Source of the DNA: Bacillota bacterium
Lineage (GTDB): Bacteria > Bacillota > Clostridia > Acetivibrionales > DSM-1351
Assembly (NCBI GenBank): GCA_023390335.1
Contig: JAEWCZ010000053.1
Coordinates: 248,001 to 312,000, forward strand
Length of the DNA: 64,000 bases
Reading direction: 5' to 3'
Positions 62,784 to 64,000 of the stretch are shown piece by piece (the first letter of the stretch is position 1; every line of letters begins with the position of its first letter). The translations under genes and the position numbers were made by a program. The notes beneath the pieces are model-generated. The model was given only the letters and a program-made list of their open reading frames with translations, had not been told where the DNA came from and made no database searches.

Positions 62784-64000
62784 TTGTTAACTAAAGTATT
62801 ACTGCTGGTGGTTCTTGTGCTGTTAAATGCATTTTTTTCGGGGTCTGAGATTGCTCTCATTTCTTTGAATGACAAAATAATAAAGAAGCAGGCGGAAGAG
62901 GGAGATAAAAAGGCAAAGCAGCTCTATAGTTTTCTTAGTGAGCCAAGCAGGTTTTTGGCAACCATTCAGATAGGTATAACATTGGCTGGTTTCCTTGCAA
63001 GTGCATTTGCAACGGAGAGTTTTGTAGACGATTTAACAGGATTATTAATAAACGCGGGTTTACCCGTTGCTGAATCAGTTATCAGAAGTGTTTCGCTTAT
63101 AGTGATTACCATAATTCTTTCGTACTTTACATTAGTCTTTGGTGAGTTGATACCTAAGAGATTAGCTATGCAAAAGGCTGAGTTCTTGGCCAACATCGCT
63201 GTAGGTCCGTTGATGTTCTTATCCCGAGTGACAAATCCTTTTGTAAGATTTCTGACGTTTTCAACCAACTTCTTCATTAAGATATTTGGAGGAAATCCTG
63301 CAGGCGGGGATGACGAAAAAGTAACCGAGGAAGAAATAAGGATGATGATGGAAGTTGGTGAAGAAAGAGGAGTTATTCAGGATTCTGAAAAGGAAATGAT
63401 TGATAACATATTTGAGTTTGATAATAAACATGTTTCCGAGATAATGACACATCGTACCGACATTGACGGAATCCCAGTGGATTCAGACCTTGAGTATGTT
63501 TTATACGTCATGAACCGAGACAAATATACCAGAGTTCCTGTTTACAGTGAGAATTTGGATAATATCGTTGGCATACTGCATGTAAAGGATTTATTGGAGT
63601 ACACCCAAAATAATGCTAAGGATTTTAGTCTGAAAAAAATAACAAGAAGTGCTTACTTCGTTCCCGAGTCAAAGAGAACAGACGAGTTATTTAAAGAAAT
63701 GCAGAAGAACAAGGTTCATTTGGCGGTTGTAATAGACGAATATGGTGGTACAGCGGGACTAGTTACAATAGAAGACTTACTGGAAGAGATAGTAGGAAAC
63801 ATTTTTGACGAATACGATGTAGAACAAAAGGATATAGAATATCTTGAGAATGATACTTATATATTCGGTGGTGCTGTAAGTCTTGATAAGGTTGAGGAAG
63901 TATTGGACGAGGATCTACCTGTTGATGAATTCGATACCTTGGGAGGCTTTATTTTAAAGCTTCTGGGAAGAATACCAAAAGTAGACGAGAAACCTACTAT
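62784..64000 (+). CDS. CNNM/CorC (hemolysin-like) family protein, 3' end cut by window
   Basis: The first 405 residues of a membrane protein with an N-terminal DUF21 (CNNM) domain of four helices (LNAFFSGSEIALISLNDKIIKKQAE ... ELIPKRLAMQKAE), a pair of CBS domains (VSEIMTHRTDIDGIPVD ... DKYTRVPVYSENLDNIVGILHVKDLL; HLAVVIDEYGGTAGLVTIEDLLEEIVGNIFDEYD) and the beginning of a CorC_HlyC domain. Proteins of this group are linked to magnesium and sodium transport; haemolysis is a historical label. It starts at a TTG behind GGTGGAGG. The frame runs off the window, so the last part is missing. Confidence 0.92.
   Translation, partial: MLTKVLLLVVLVLLNAFFSGSEIALISLNDKIIKKQAEEGDKKAKQLYSFLSEPSRFLATIQIGITLAGFLASAFATESFVDDLTGLLINAGLPVAESVIRSVSLIVITIILSYFTLVFGELIPKRLAMQKAEFLANIAVGPLMFLSRVTNPFVRFLTFSTNFFIKIFGGNPAGGDDEKVTEEEIRMMMEVGEERGVIQDSEKEMIDNIFEFDNKHVSEIMTHRTDIDGIPVDSDLEYVLYVMNRDKYTRVPVYSENLDNIVGILHVKDLLEYTQNNAKDFSLKKITRSAYFVPESKRTDELFKEMQKNKVHLAVVIDEYGGTAGLVTIEDLLEEIVGNIFDEYDVEQKDIEYLENDTYIFGGAVSLDKVEEVLDEDLPVDEFDTLGGFILKLLGRIPKVDEKPT

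Noticed and set aside
1..64000. CRISPR array
   Set aside because: No set of regularly spaced direct repeats was seen; the short repeats in the window are inverted or only three in number.
1..64000. Insertion sequence with transposase, or prophage
   Set aside because: No transposase, integrase or phage structural gene is present; the only mobile-like items are non-coding inverted-repeat elements.

Overview
The window looks like the chromosome of a mesophilic, low-GC, spore-forming, cellulolytic clostridium of the Ruminiclostridium group (R. cellulolyticum, R. papyrosolvens, R. josui and relatives). The evidence is a GH9-CBM3c-dockerin cellulase whose dockerin repeats carry the Ala-Ile recognition pair, a secreted GH16 beta-glucanase, two GH3 enzymes, a CE7 acetyl esterase, the sporulation protease YabG, frequent TTG starts behind strong Shine-Dalgarno sites, a long SRP RNA and AT-rich spacers. 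This assignment is inferred from gene content; no database was searched.

Layout. 1-9.4 kb: the end of a sugar ABC permease, a GH3 glycosidase, a RidA/chorismatase-like protein, a divergent methionyl-tRNA synthetase, a purine-type permease and a CE7 esterase. 9.4-20.4 kb: a tandem P-loop ATPase, GTP-dependent PEP carboxykinase, a MarR-controlled pair of ArsA/Get3-like ATPases, a ThuA-like protein, uronate isomerase and a YyaL-type thioredoxin-domain protein. 20.6-35.2 kb is an accessory stretch of small regulators (PadR, XRE, AraC-APH fusion, GntR), acetyltransferase and nitroreductase genes, a frameshifted DUF1848 gene, a methyltransferase remnant, a large secreted C25-like protease with a CBM3-like domain, and an ABC transporter. 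35.4-45.9 kb: tRNA-Ser(CGA), GH16, an Amt/Rh transporter behind an ANTAR-type attenuator, a 450-bp inverted-repeat element, an ECF sigma factor with its DUF4367 partner, a lipoprotein, a NagZ-like GH3, PutP and a Nudix hydrolase. 46-53.3 kb: the cellulosomal GH9 enzyme, a dienelactone-hydrolase-like protein, a redox-type Cys protein, a Cd/Zn efflux operon and YabG. 53.7-64 kb: a Ser/Lys-rich secreted protein with a DUF350 membrane protein, then SRP RNA-dnaX-ybaB-recR, a DUF2087 regulator, a CBS-type pyrophosphatase and a truncated CNNM/CorC-family protein.

How the genes fit together. Plant polysaccharide use is the main metabolic theme: extracellular GH9 and GH16, sugar uptake, intracellular GH3 and CE7, and uronate isomerase for pectin or xylan uronic acids. 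Regulation is unusually readable. Several promoters are close to sigma-A consensus with a 17-bp spacer and carry perfect palindromes (marR-arsA, padR, an XRE gene, the 41.5-kb lipoprotein, cadC), and the ammonium transporter has a tandem hexaloop attenuator.

The most notable items for follow-up are the ANTAR-type leader, a three-copy family of hairpin elements with GGTTGTTGCA ends placed just after stop codons, the tandem Get3-like ATPase operon, the 26-bp inverted-repeat element at 39.1-39.6 kb, the MetRS-like protein without a KMSKS loop, and the CBM3-linked C25-like protease.
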